Positions 42,536 to 51,520 of a stretch of 64,000 bases of DNA are shown here, piece after piece. Both the position numbers and the translations under genes were made by a program. The DNA lies in assembly GCA_905202595.1 (NCBI GenBank), contig CAJKSP010000007.1, forward strand, positions 1-64,000, in the 5' to 3' direction. The notes beneath the pieces were generated by a model. That model did no database searches, was not told the origin of the DNA, and was given only the letters and a program-made list of their open reading frames with translations. Source of the stretch: an uncultured Sutterella sp. Its GTDB lineage: Bacteria; Pseudomonadota; Gammaproteobacteria; Burkholderiales; Burkholderiaceae_F. The stretch's first letter is position 1; the number at the start of each line of letters is the position of its first letter.

Positions 42536-43728
42536 GCGCGGGGCCGGCGCTCGAGGCCGCTGAGCTTTTTCCTCGCCTCTTCGGCCGCAAGAGCTGCTGC
42601 GCGGGCGGCGCGTCCAGCGCGCTCTTCCTCTTCTGGCGTGCGAGCAGGCGCCGAGCGGGTGCGGGCGGCAGCGCCGGACGAGGCCGCTGAGGCGCCTGCT
42701 GCCGCGCTAGGCGCGCCTTTGGCGCCCGCAGCGCCGCGCGCCGCCTTTACGGCCGGTGCGGGCTCGGGCTTTTCGCATTCCGGCGCCCAGCCGAAGGCGC
42801 GCGAGAAGAGAAGAATCGGCAGGCGCGTGATCATCATGACGCAGAGCTTCGCGTGCATGGCGCTGATGCGCATGTTGTCGGCGAATCCTCGGAAGTGCGA
42901 GATGCCGTCTGCGGGATAAATGACCTTGACGGGGATGTTTTTGACGCGGAGGCCGGCCCAGAGAAGACGCACAAGGATTTCCGGGTCGAATTCCATGCGC
43001 TGTCCGATGTGCGCGTTCTCCACCACGGAAAGCGTCGGCGGGAGCGGATAGAGGCGCATGCCGCACATGGCGTCTTCAAAGGAGAGCGAGAGGCTGTTCA
43101 CGGCAGCCCAGAAGTTCGTCAGCTTGCGCCCGACGCGCCGAGCGCGCGGCGCCGAGGCGTCGTAGACGGGATAGCCGCAGACGAGCGCATTGGGGTGCTT
43201 CATGCCGATCTTCAGAAAGGCGGGAAGCGCGGCAAGGTCGTGCTGACCGTCGGCGTCAATCTGCAGCGCATGCGTGAAGCCCGCGCGGCCGGCGGCTTTG
43301 AAGCCCTGAATGACGGCGGCGCCTTTGCCGCCGTTCTGAGCGCGGTGGATGACCTTGATGCCAGGCGCCGCGAGGCGGTCGCAGAGCTCGCGCGTTTCAG
43401 CGTTCGAGCCGTCGTCGACAAGAATGACCGGGAGATTCGTCTGCCGAATGCTGTTCACGACAGCGGCGAGGCGTCCGGGCTGGTTGTAGACCGGCACGAT
43501 GGCAACAGGCCGGAACGAAGGCTTCTGTGCGGGATTGCTCGATGGAATCGAGGCAGCGGCGCGAAGGCCTGAGCGCGCGCGCACCGTGGCGCCGGCCGGA
43601 GCCGCAGAGCCTGCAGGCGACTTCTGGACTGCAGGGCTTTTCTGTTCATCATCTCCGGCCCTTCGCACGGGGGCCGGCTTTGCGGCCGCCGGGGCCGCAG
43701 GGGGACGTTCGTCTGACGAGGTCGCCAT
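42532..43728 (-). CDS. family 2 glycosyltransferase of the aryl-polyene locus
   Basis: A 398-residue GT2 enzyme. Residues 1-75 are a low-complexity Pro/Ala region. The GT-A fold then begins RPVAIVPVYNQPGRLAAVV, with DDGSN, NGGKGAAVIQGF and DADGQHD, the metal-binding DxD. A membrane-facing segment near 310 (CVMMITRLPILLFSRAFGW) may anchor it. The last 75 residues are an Ala/Arg-rich tail. ATG 43728 is chosen over a TTG 12 bases earlier. It heads the block-1 operon and overlaps the acyltransferase gene. A role in building the sugar-containing lipid head group is likely by context. Confidence 0.85.
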   Translation of the reverse strand: MATSSDERPPAAPAAAKPAPVRRAGDDEQKSPAVQKSPAGSAAPAGATVRARSGLRAAASIPSSNPAQKPSFRPVAIVPVYNQPGRLAAVVNSIRQTNLPVILVDDGSNAETRELCDRLAAPGIKVIHRAQNGGKGAAVIQGFKAAGRAGFTHALQIDADGQHDLAALPAFLKIGMKHPNALVCGYPVYDASAPRARRVGRKLTNFWAAVNSLSLSFEDAMCGMRLYPLPPTLSVVENAHIGQRMEFDPEILVRLLWAGLRVKNIPVKVIYPADGISHFRGFADNMRISAMHAKLCVMMITRLPILLFSRAFGWAPECEKPEPAPAVKAARGAAGAKGAPSAAAGASAASSGAAARTRSAPARTPEEEERAGRAARAAALAAEEARKKLSGLERRPRA

Positions 43729-44206
43729 GGTTGGAATCAATTGGGAAATGGGGCGGGAAGCCCCGCCGAAGCGCTCTCTCTTATTGTGTTTTATCAGGAA
43801 GCGCTGAATCGTGCAGGAGCTTGACGGATCCTGCAGCGGCTTTTCCGCGCTTCAAAGCGGCGCAGATTCTAGCCGCTCAGAGGCGCCTCTGCGCCGAATC
43901 GGGCGCTTCGATTCTTGACGAGGCAGGCGCTTGATGCGCAAAAAGCGCATCCGTGTCGCGCTCTGCGCTCGAAAAGCGGCCGGGGCCGAGCGGCAGCCGT
44001 CGCACTTCGTCACGCTTCTGCACGATTCTGCGAAGCTCGAAAAAGCCGAAGAGCCTGCCGCCGCGTGTATAGTGGGAGCCGGACTTTCTGCGCCTGCTGA
44101 TGCCTAGCGGCGCAGCAAGCGATTCCGCATCCGTTCTTCTCTTCCCTTTTGGCACTGCTGGCGCCTTGAAGGCGCCTGACGCCCTGCAACCGGAGCCCAT
44201 CTTCCG
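43729..44206. promoter_or_regulatory. divergent region between glycosyltransferase and CPA2 antiporter
   Basis: 478 bases without a supported gene. The part next to the glycosyltransferase is AT-richer and should hold the block-1 promoter. An inverted repeat, TGCAGGA-N10-TCCTGCA, lies at 43812-43835 and could be an operator. No other recognisable element. Confidence 0.45.
43812..43835. promoter_or_regulatory. inverted repeat TGCAGGA-N10-TCCTGCA
   Basis: Perfect 7-base arms with a 10-base centre, about 85 bases upstream of the glycosyltransferase start. Candidate operator for the block-1 lipid operon or part of its leader. Confidence 0.35.
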
Positions 44207-46459
44207 ATGGAACACTCGCTGCCGCTTATCTCGACGCTTGTCGTCGCTTTTACGCTCGCTCTTGTCTTCGGCTTCATCGCCGAGCGCTTTCTCAAGACCC
44301 CTGCTCTTGTGGGCTATCTCCTGGCGGGCATAGCGGCGGGTCAGCATACGCCCGGGTTCTATGCGGATCCGGAGCTTGCTAACCAGCTGGCCGAAATCGG
44401 CGTCATGCTGCTGATGTTCGGCGTCGGCCTGCACTTTTCCTTCAAAGACCTGCTGTCGGTCAAAGGCATCGCGCTGCCGGGCGCCGTGCTGCAGATGACG
44501 CTTGCGACGCTTGTCGGTGCGGCCTGCGCGCATGTCTTCTTCGACAGGCATTGGAGCGAAGCCTTCATGCTCGGCCTCTCGCTCTCCTGCGCGTCGACGG
44601 TGGTGCTTCTGAAGGCGCTGGAAGTCCGCGGGCTGCTTGATACGCCGGACGGGCACATCGCCGTGGGCTGGCTTGTCGTCGAAGACCTCGCGACAGTCGT
44701 CATCCTCGTCATGCTGCCGCCGATCGCGCAGATGCTCGGCGGCGTCGACCACGCGAGCAATCTCAACAGTGCGAGCCTCATGCTCGAGCTCGGCAAGACG
44801 CTTCTTCTTGCAGCCGCCTTCGTGGCGATCATGCTTCTCGCCGGCCGCCGAGCGCTCCCATGGGCGATGGCGCAGGTGGCGAAGACCGGCTCGCGCGAGC
44901 TCTTTACGCTCTTCGTGCTGGCGTGCGCCGTCGGCGTTGCGTACGGCGCGGCCGAAATCTTTCACGTGAGCTTCGCGCTCGGCGCGTTCTTCGCCGGCAT
45001 GGTGATGCAGGGCAGCAAGTTCGCGCATCGCGCGGCAACCGAGTCGCTGCCGCTGCAGGATGCCTTCGCCGTGCTCTTCTTCGTTGCGGTGGGCATGCTC
45101 TTCGACTGGCACATCCTCATCGATTCGCCGCTCGAAGTGCTCGCGGTTCTGCTTGTCATCATCGCGGGAAAGGCCGTCTGCGCCTTCTTCGTCGTCTGGT
45201 TCCTGCGCTATCCGCTCCACACAGCCATAGCGGTGGCCGTTTCGCTCGCGCAGATCGGCGAATTCTCCTTCATCCTCGTGGGCCAGGCGCAGGCGCTCGG
45301 CCTTGCGAGCCCGAAGCTCATGAATCTCGTCGTGGCGGGCTCCATTCTCTCCATTGCGCTCAATCCGGTGGGCTTCGGCCTAGCGCCCAAGATCGCGCTC
45401 CTGCTGACTTCCCGCTGGGAGTGGGCTCGGCGCGCGGCCATGCGCCCGGTGCGCTTCGAGTCACTGCCTGAGGAGGCTGTTCCCGAAACGATCAAGGGCC
45501 AGGTGGTGCTCGCGGGCCGCGGCAGCCGCTTCTTCGAAACGTTTGCCAAGAGCCTCAAGGAAGCGGGCGTCCGCCTCGTTGCCGCGGTTGAAAGCGACAC
45601 CACGGCTGAATCGCTTCGCGGCGCCGACATTTCGGTGATCCGCGGCAGCCTGGCCAAGGAAGATAGCTGGGCGGCGGCGCATCTCCATACCGCAAAGGCG
45701 CTTCTCGTGGTCGAGCCTTCCGTCGATGCGGTAGCGGCCTGCCATGCCGCGCGCCGCGTGGCGCCCGACGTGCCGATCATCGTCATCTCGAGCGACACGG
45801 GGGCGTTCCCTGAAGCCGAGCTCGACGGCCTGCGGTTCCTCTCGACCGAGGACGCGGCAAGCCGGCTCCTCGCCGCCAAGGTGAGCGCTGCGCTGAAGGA
45901 AGGCATGCTGCCGGGCGACGCGATCGAGCCTGCGGCCAAGAAGAAGCAGGCGGAGAAGGCAGCTGAGGCAGAAGCCGCTGCCGAGGAAGCGGGGAGCCCC
46001 GAAGAGGCAGCGATTGACGCCAAGGCGGCGCAGGCGGAAAAGGCCATGCGCGAAGCAGATGCCGCCGCTGCGGCAGCGGAAGCCGTCGCGGAAGCGCTTG
46101 AAAGCGAATACAAGGCGGCGAGCAGCGCCGCGAAGAGCGCCGAGCATCGTGCGGAGCTTGCGAAGAAGCGCGTCGAAGAGGCTCGGCGGGGTCCGGCTTC
46201 GGATGACGAACTGGTGGCTGAAGAGGCGATTCCTTTCAGCGCCGACTATCCGCACGATCATCAGCCCGAAGGCGCGGCGCAGGCCGGCGCGCCGTCGCCC
46301 GCTCCGGAGAAGAAGGGCCGCGCCGCCTTCAGCTTCGCCAAGGGCTTCCGGTTTCCAAAGCTGAAGAGAAAGGGAAGCGCCGGCGAGAGCGATTCAGCGG
46401 CCTCTGCGCAGGAGCCGCCGGCAGCGTCCGAAGGCGCTGAAAAGCCCGACAGGCAGTAG
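44207..46459 (+). CDS. CPA2-family cation:proton antiporter with RCK domain (KefB/YbaL-like)
   Basis: A 750-residue inner-membrane antiporter for potassium or sodium. About 12-13 helices fill residues 1-400, with LLMFGVGLHFSF and the core LGAFFAGMVMQGS and FFVAVGMLFDWH motifs of the family. From about residue 425 a Rossmann-type RCK_N domain follows (QVVLAGRGSRFFETFAKSLKEAG), in which the GxGxxG nucleotide motif reads GRGSRF, like the YbaL branch. The last 170 residues are Ala/Glu/Lys-rich with strong coiled-coil character, then Pro/Gly-rich, an unusual tail for the family. No KefF/KefG-like partner is adjacent. Confidence 0.9.
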   Translation: MEHSLPLISTLVVAFTLALVFGFIAERFLKTPALVGYLLAGIAAGQHTPGFYADPELANQLAEIGVMLLMFGVGLHFSFKDLLSVKGIALPGAVLQMTLATLVGAACAHVFFDRHWSEAFMLGLSLSCASTVVLLKALEVRGLLDTPDGHIAVGWLVVEDLATVVILVMLPPIAQMLGGVDHASNLNSASLMLELGKTLLLAAAFVAIMLLAGRRALPWAMAQVAKTGSRELFTLFVLACAVGVAYGAAEIFHVSFALGAFFAGMVMQGSKFAHRAATESLPLQDAFAVLFFVAVGMLFDWHILIDSPLEVLAVLLVIIAGKAVCAFFVVWFLRYPLHTAIAVAVSLAQIGEFSFILVGQAQALGLASPKLMNLVVAGSILSIALNPVGFGLAPKIALLLTSRWEWARRAAMRPVRFESLPEEAVPETIKGQVVLAGRGSRFFETFAKSLKEAGVRLVAAVESDTTAESLRGADISVIRGSLAKEDSWAAAHLHTAKALLVVEPSVDAVAACHAARRVAPDVPIIVISSDTGAFPEAELDGLRFLSTEDAASRLLAAKVSAALKEGMLPGDAIEPAAKKKQAEKAAEAEAAAEEAGSPEEAAIDAKAAQAEKAMREADAAAAAAEAVAEALESEYKAASSAAKSAEHRAELAKKRVEEARRGPASDDELVAEEAIPFSADYPHDHQPEGAAQAGAPSPAPEKKGRAAFSFAKGFRFPKLKRKGSAGESDSAASAQEPPAASEGAEKPDRQ

Positions 46460-46504
46460 GCGCCGCTCCAGAGTTCCCTTTGTCACCTGCAGGAGAATTT
46501 TGTC

Positions 46505-47086
46505 GTGAAGTATTTTGATTTTGAGATCTGCGGCATCAAGCGGAAGCTCCCCTATGTCGAAGTGGCGCCTAATCTGGTGCTCGCGAGCTTTGTGTGCCTT
46601 TCGGACACCGAGCTCGTTCAGGCGGTGGCGCCTGAGCTCGTCAAGCGCCTGCCGCCAGTGGACTACCTCATGACGGCTGAAGCCAAGGGGATCTCCCTCA
46701 CGTATGAAATGTCCCGCCTGCTCGGCATGAAGGAGTTCATCGTCGCTCGAAAGAGCCGCAAGCCTTACATGGTGAAGCCGGTGTCGCACACCGTCCATTC
46801 GATTACGACGCAGAAGGAGCAGACGCTCTGGCTCGACGGCTGCGATGCCGAAAAGATCCGCGGCAAGCGCGTGGCGCTTATTGACGACGTCATCGCGACG
46901 GGCGAATCGCTGGCTGCCATCGAAAGCCTGGCCCAGGCCGCCGGGGCAGAAGTCGCCGCCCGCGCGGCGATTCTGGCCGAGCTCGGTTCCGTCGGCCGCA
47001 AGGACATCATCTACCTCAAGGAGCACTTTGTATTCCGTCCGAATCCGGACGGCACGTACACGCCTATCAAGTCGCTCGACGAATAG
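46505..47086 (+). CDS. phosphoribosyltransferase (adenine PRTase-like)
   Basis: A 193-residue type I PRTase. The PRPP-binding loop VALIDDVIATGESL is clear, along with TAEAKGISLTYEMSRLLG and the KPYMVKPVSHTVHS region. Overall pattern is closest to APRT/XPRT-like proteins that salvage purines, but the specificity loop is not diagnostic. The start codon is GTG with AGGAGA upstream, 45 bases after the antiporter stop. It may be co-transcribed with the antiporter. Confidence 0.85.
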   Translation: MKYFDFEICGIKRKLPYVEVAPNLVLASFVCLSDTELVQAVAPELVKRLPPVDYLMTAEAKGISLTYEMSRLLGMKEFIVARKSRKPYMVKPVSHTVHSITTQKEQTLWLDGCDAEKIRGKRVALIDDVIATGESLAAIESLAQAAGAEVAARAAILAELGSVGRKDIIYLKEHFVFRPNPDGTYTPIKSLDE

Positions 47087-47301
47087 ATCGAGAGCGCCGT
47101 TTTCGGGACAGGCAGACGAGCAGGAAAAAGCCGCAAGAAGAGAAAAGCTGCGCATTCTGCCTGCCGGCGCTGCGCCATAATTTCTTCATGGTCGAGCGGG
47201 GCGCATCAGCGTCCTTGCGGTCGGTCCGGCGCTCGAGCGCCTGTTGGCTCGGACATCTGCTTTCAAGCCCGCAGGACGTGCGCCGATCATGAGGAGAGGA
47301 A

Positions 47302-48255
47302 ATGATGGCAGTGAAATTCACGAGCGGCGAAGCGCCCGCAGCGAAGGGCGATCCGACGGATGGACGCCCGCATCAGCAGCTTGCTCGGGTTCTTTTTACT
47401 AAAGAGATCTCTCCTGCCGCGCTGGTGCGGATTTACGAGATGCTTGGGCGCCCGCTCCGGGGAAAGGTCGCCGTCAAGATGTCGACGGGCGAGCCCGGCG
47501 GCAACAACTGGCTTCATCCGGAGCTCATTGCCGATCTGGTGAAGAAGGTGAACGGCACGATTGTCGAAAACAACACGGCCTATCCGGGACGCCGCAATAC
47601 GGTTGAAGCGCATTGGGAGACGATCCGCGAGCACGGCTTCCCAGCCATTGCGCCCTGCGATCTGCTCGATGAAGAAGGCGATATGGCGATCCCGGTGGGA
47701 GAGCCCCACTTCCAGCTCGCAGAGAACTATGTCGGCAGCCACCTTGCGCGCTACGACTCGATTCTGATGCTCTCGCACTTCAAAGGCCATCAGATGGCGG
47801 GCCTCGGCGGCGCGCTGAAGAATATGTCCATCGGCGTCGCCTCCGCTCACGGCAAGCTCCGCATTCATACGGTAGCCAAGGGCAAGACCTTCGCCGACTC
47901 GTTCACGACGCCGCAGGATGCCTGGCTGGAAGCCATGGCTGATGCTGACAAGTCCGTCATGGACTATATGGGCCGGGAGAACATCGTCTACATCAGCGTG
48001 GCCAACCGGCTGTCGGTCGACTGCGACTGCAACAGCAATCCGGCCGAGCCTGAGATGGCCGACATCGGCATCTTTGCCTCGACGGATCCTGTGGCGGTCG
48101 ATCAGGCTTGCGTCGATGCCGTCTACAACTCGCCCGATCCAGGGAAGAAGGCTCTGATCGAGCGCATGGAGTCCAAGCACGGCGAACACACGATTTGGGC
48201 GGCGGAGAAGCTGGGCCTCGGCCTTCGCAGCTACCAGCTCGTCGACATCGGCTGA
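47302..48255 (+). CDS. DUF362-family protein
   Basis: A 317-residue protein of the DUF362 family, whose members are often iron-sulfur proteins of uncertain function in anaerobes. Family features are the GKVAVKMSTGEPGGNNWLHPELI opening, the long central GSHLARYDSILMLSHFKGHQMAGLGGALKNMSIGVAS stretch and ASTDPVAVDQACVDAV. Here the C-terminal ferredoxin-like Cys clusters of longer members are absent; only VDCDCNSNPAEP gives a Cys pair. GAGGAGAGGAA precedes two consecutive ATG codons. It is a stand-alone gene convergent with the alcohol dehydrogenase. Confidence 0.82.
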   Translation: MMAVKFTSGEAPAAKGDPTDGRPHQQLARVLFTKEISPAALVRIYEMLGRPLRGKVAVKMSTGEPGGNNWLHPELIADLVKKVNGTIVENNTAYPGRRNTVEAHWETIREHGFPAIAPCDLLDEEGDMAIPVGEPHFQLAENYVGSHLARYDSILMLSHFKGHQMAGLGGALKNMSIGVASAHGKLRIHTVAKGKTFADSFTTPQDAWLEAMADADKSVMDYMGRENIVYISVANRLSVDCDCNSNPAEPEMADIGIFASTDPVAVDQACVDAVYNSPDPGKKALIERMESKHGEHTIWAAEKLGLGLRSYQLVDIG

Positions 48256-48284
48256 CGAGCGCGCGTCTGCCTGCTGCTCAAGCG

Positions 48285-48325
48285 AAAAGCGCCTCGTCCG
48301 AAGCTTGTCGGACGGGGCGCTTTTT
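48285..48325. terminator. bidirectional terminator between DUF362 gene and alcohol dehydrogenase
   Basis: AAAAGCGCC-TCGTCCGA pairs with TCGGACGG-GGCGCTTTTT around a short loop, with A and T runs on both sides. Confidence 0.87.
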
Positions 48326-48379
48326 CATGATCGCTGCGCCAGGCCGCCTGGCGCGGCGGTCGGGCGAGGCGGCGCAGAA

Positions 48380-49552
48380 TTAGCGGTAAGCCGCTTCGTA
48401 GATGGAGACCGTATCCTCAAACGTGAGGGCGACGGGATCCTGCTCGAAGCCGCCGGCGCCGGCGGAGCGGGCATTTTCAGCGAGGGCCTGAATTTCGCTG
48501 CGTGTAATGCCGTAGTCGCTCATCTTGAGGTCGGCGACGCCGCAGGCCGCCTGCAGTTCATGCAGGCCGCGCAGGAAGTCCTCCGGATGCACGGCGTCGC
48601 GGTTGCCGAGCGCGCGGGCGAGCTCGACGAAGCGCTGCGAGCGGGCGCCCGTCTGGATCATGTGTCCGAAGTAGGCGAGCGAGAGCATGATGAGGCCTGC
48701 GCCGTGCGGCAGCTCCTGATGGAAGGCCGACAGCGCATGCTCCATGGCGTGCTGGGAAGTAAGGCGCGCCATCGTCATGACGTAGCCGGAGAGCGTGTTC
48801 GCGAAGGCAACGTGCGTGCGGGCTTCGAGGTCCATGCCGTCCTTGACGGCGCGGGCAAGGCCCTTGGAGATGTGGCGCACGGCTTCGAGCGCGTACATGT
48901 CGGAGAGAAGCGTCGGGCGCTTCGTCACATAGCCCTCAACGGCGTGGAAGAGCGCGTCGAAGCCCTGATAGGCCGTCAGATGAGCAGGAACCGTGAGCAT
49001 CAGCTCGGGATCCACCACGGCGATCTTCGGGAAGAGGTTGATGTGGCCGCCGATGCCCATCTTTTCGCGGGTGGCAGGGTTGGTGATGACGCCGCCGCCG
49101 TCGACTTCAGAGCCCGTGCCGGCCGTCGTCGTGATGGCGACGATCGGGAGCGGGTCGATGGCGATCGGCTTGCGGCCGCCGTGTCCGGCAGGCGCGTAGT
49201 CCCAGATGTCGCCCGGGTTCGTCGAAACGATGGCGACAGCCTTGGCGCAGTCCATGACGGAGCCGCCGCCGAGTGCCACGATGAAGTCGCAGCCTTCTTC
49301 GCGGGCTCGCTTTGCGCAGGCCATGACCGTCGTCGAGAGCGGATTGGGCTCGACGGCGGCTACGTGAACGTATTCAACGCCCTGGGTCTTGAGCGCATCT
49401 TCCGTGCGGGCGAGCGAGCCGTTCTTCACGACCGACGTGCCTCGGGACGTAAGAAGCAGCGCCTTGCGGCCGGGGAGCTGCTCGCTGCGGAGCTTGTTGA
49501 GGGCGCCGGCGCCGAAGATGAGCTTGACGGGCGAAAATTGGACGAACGTCAT
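48380..49552 (-). CDS. iron-containing alcohol dehydrogenase
   Basis: A 390-residue group III NAD(P)-dependent dehydrogenase. It opens with the usual VKLIFGAGALNKL strand, then the nucleotide-binding GGGSVMDCAKAVAI and the TTTAGTGSEV motif. The metal site follows in PAHLTAYQGFDALFHAVEGY and SQHAMEHALSAFHQELPHGAG, with His residues where iron ligands are expected. The ATG at 49552 has GGAGA upstream. The best family relatives reduce aldehydes such as butanal or oxidise short alcohols or 1,3-propanediol; the substrate here is unknown. It lies just downstream of the two YczE-like genes. Confidence 0.9.
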   Translation of the reverse strand: MTFVQFSPVKLIFGAGALNKLRSEQLPGRKALLLTSRGTSVVKNGSLARTEDALKTQGVEYVHVAAVEPNPLSTTVMACAKRAREEGCDFIVALGGGSVMDCAKAVAIVSTNPGDIWDYAPAGHGGRKPIAIDPLPIVAITTTAGTGSEVDGGGVITNPATREKMGIGGHINLFPKIAVVDPELMLTVPAHLTAYQGFDALFHAVEGYVTKRPTLLSDMYALEAVRHISKGLARAVKDGMDLEARTHVAFANTLSGYVMTMARLTSQHAMEHALSAFHQELPHGAGLIMLSLAYFGHMIQTGARSQRFVELARALGNRDAVHPEDFLRGLHELQAACGVADLKMSDYGITRSEIQALAENARSAGAGGFEQDPVALTFEDTVSIYEAAYR

Positions 49553-49679
49553 CCGTAAGTCTCCTTTGCTTCTGAAAGCCTGAAATAGAGTGAGCCCGCG
49601 GGGGACGGGCGGCTTCAAGCCATTCTATTCCTCGGGGACGGCTTCTAGCGGCGCAAGGCAAACCGGCTTCGCGGCGGGG

Positions 49680-50429
49680 CTACGGCTCCCCCGTCACGGC
49701 AAAGCGGATCCGGTTGAAGACCTTGACGAGAAGGCCCACGAGAATCGCTGAAAAGAGCGTGCCTTCGCGGATCTGGTAGAGCTCGCCGATAAAGAGGAAG
49801 TCGAGGATGGCCGCGATGGCGACGAGCGAGCAGTCGTTGATGATTTTCATCGTCGAGAAGGGGCGCCGAAAGACAATGGCCGCGGCAAAGACGATGCCTT
49901 CGCCCGGCTGCATCAGAGTCTTCGAGCGCACCTGCATCAGAATGCCGAGGGCGAGCAGCGCGCTGCCGCCGAGGCTTTCGGACAGGGAGCCTAAATAGCT
50001 CGTGGGCGGCGCGGCTGAAAAGCAGCTGTACGCCGTGCCGACGAAGACGGAAAAGATGAAGACTGAGGGAATCTGCACGAGATTCCAAATCGGAAAGCGC
50101 CGCCTCAGAAGCGCGATTTCGCCGAGGACGAAGGCGGCATTGACGATGAAGGTCGTCTTGCCGTATGAAATGCCGGTGATGCCCGTGACGGCAAGAGGCA
50201 GCGCTGCGATGGGCGTGCCTCCGATTTCCGACGCCGCCACGAGCGCAATGCCGCAGGCTGCAATGAACATGCCAGCGAGGAGCAGGCAGATGCGCAGCGC
50301 CAGCGCAGCCGCGTGGCGCCGCTGGGCTGCCGCTATTTCTGCCGGCGTCTCATACCCCGAAAGATCAAGACGGCGCGGCCGCGGAAATTCGACGGGCGCC
50401 GCTTCAGTAGCGCGAGCATTTTGGGTCAT
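49680..50429 (-). CDS. YczE/YitT-like membrane protein, copy 1
   Basis: A 249-residue integral membrane protein. A soluble start with EFPRPRRLDLSGYETP precedes five hydrophobic segments from about residue 43. The sequences GGTPIAALPLAVTGITGISYG and LGILMQVRSKTLMQPGEGIVFA are of the YczE/YitT (DUF6198-like) type. Function of the family is unknown. The neighbouring gene upstream encodes a clear paralogue, with shared EFPRPRRLDLSGY, MQVRSKTL-QPGEGIV and MKIINDCSLVA stretches. The start at 50429 is where similarity to that paralogue begins. It is likely in an operon with the copy 2 gene. Confidence 0.83.
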   Translation of the reverse strand: MTQNARATEAAPVEFPRPRRLDLSGYETPAEIAAAQRRHAAALALRICLLLAGMFIAACGIALVAASEIGGTPIAALPLAVTGITGISYGKTTFIVNAAFVLGEIALLRRRFPIWNLVQIPSVFIFSVFVGTAYSCFSAAPPTSYLGSLSESLGGSALLALGILMQVRSKTLMQPGEGIVFAAAIVFRRPFSTMKIINDCSLVAIAAILDFLFIGELYQIREGTLFSAILVGLLVKVFNRIRFAVTGEP

Positions 50430-50464
50430 GGGGAAGCGGCGCGCGGTCGAGCGCGGCGTTGAAG

Positions 50465-51322
50465 TTACTTGGCGCCCGTAATGCGGCGGCGGATTCGGTC
50501 GAAGAGCTTCACGAGCAAGCCCACGAGCACGGCCGAGATGAGCGTGCCTTCGCGAATCTGGTAGGGCGCGCCGAGGAAGATCAGGCCGATCAGGGCGGCG
50601 AGCGCAACGAGCGAGCAGTCGTTGATGATCTTCATGTTGCCGAAGGGCTTGCGGAAGAAGACGGCGAGCGCGAGCACGATGCCTTCGCCGGGCTGCACGA
50701 GGGTCTTCGAGCGGACCTGCATCAGAATGCCGAGCGCGAGGAAGACGTTGCCGAGGAGGCTGCCGCAGAGTCCGATGAAGTAGTTCGTCGGATGGTAGTT
50801 GGAGAGCAGGCTCATCGAGAGGTCGATGAAGACGGCGAAGAAGAATACGGCGGCGATCTGCGTGAGATTCCAGATCGGGCACTTGCGGCGCAGCAGCGCG
50901 AACTGCGCGGCGACGAAGAAGAGGTTCACCACGAAGGTCGCCGTGCCGAAGGTTGTATGCGTGATCGCAGAGACGACAAGCGGCACGGGGATGATCGGCG
51001 TCGTGCCGATCTGCGCCGTCGTGACGCAGGCAATGCCGAGCGCCGAGAAGAACATGCCGATGAAGAGGAGGCAGAAGCGCAGCACGAGGCCGACGGCGGC
51101 GCGGCGCTTGGCGCGAGCCCGCTCCGAGGGCGTTGAGTATCCCGAGAGGTCGAGGCGGCGCGGACGAGGAAATTCGGTCGGCACGTCGTCAGCCACTTTT
51201 CTTCTAGCGGCGCGGTTCGGCGCCGCATCGGGCGCGGGCTGGCTCTTCAGCTGCAGCTTCGCGCCGGCATCGGCGGTATTCAAGTCTTGAACGTCGTGAC
51301 GGGCCAAATTTTCCTCTTTCAT
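50465..51322 (-). CDS. YczE/YitT-like membrane protein, copy 2
   Basis: A 285-residue paralogue of the gene just downstream, with a longer hydrophilic N-terminus of about 75 residues before the shared EFPRPRRLDLSGYSTP motif. It has five or six membrane segments, with FYSRF-type charged loops missing. TAQIGTTPIIPVPLVVSAI and MQVRSKTLVQPGEGIVLA are its family-like parts. ATG 51322 is favoured over an in-frame TTG at 51343 because AGGAGA lies between them at good spacing. The pair looks like a tandem duplication followed by divergence. Function unknown. Confidence 0.82.
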   Translation of the reverse strand: MKEENLARHDVQDLNTADAGAKLQLKSQPAPDAAPNRAARRKVADDVPTEFPRPRRLDLSGYSTPSERARAKRRAAVGLVLRFCLLFIGMFFSALGIACVTTAQIGTTPIIPVPLVVSAITHTTFGTATFVVNLFFVAAQFALLRRKCPIWNLTQIAAVFFFAVFIDLSMSLLSNYHPTNYFIGLCGSLLGNVFLALGILMQVRSKTLVQPGEGIVLALAVFFRKPFGNMKIINDCSLVALAALIGLIFLGAPYQIREGTLISAVLVGLLVKLFDRIRRRITGAK

Positions 51323-51386
51323 CTCGGACGGTGTCTCCTTCAATCAGCGCAGGGGCGCCGATGAAAGGCGTCCCTAGAAAAGCGAT

Positions 51387-51422
51387 CCGCCGCCCGAATC
51401 TGCTGAAGAGATCGGGCGGCGG
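51387..51422 (-). terminator. hairpin after the AMP-ligase/dehydratase gene
   Basis: CCGCCGCCCGA and TCGGGCGGCGG pair perfectly (11 bases). Read on the minus strand the stem is followed within a few bases by CTTTTCT. It separates the block-2 gene from the YczE-like pair. Confidence 0.68.
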
Positions 51423-51520
51423 CGAACGGGCGTGATTGTAACGAGACGCTTCCGAGCGCGAGCGTCGCTTGACGCAGGAATCCGCAGAAGTTTGGAAAAA
51501 GTCAAACGAAGAGCGCCGCG

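Noticed and set aside
43915..44100. A 61-codon plus-strand frame in the region before the antiporter gene
   Set aside because: Arg/Ala-rich translation with no ribosome-binding site or similarity to a known small protein.
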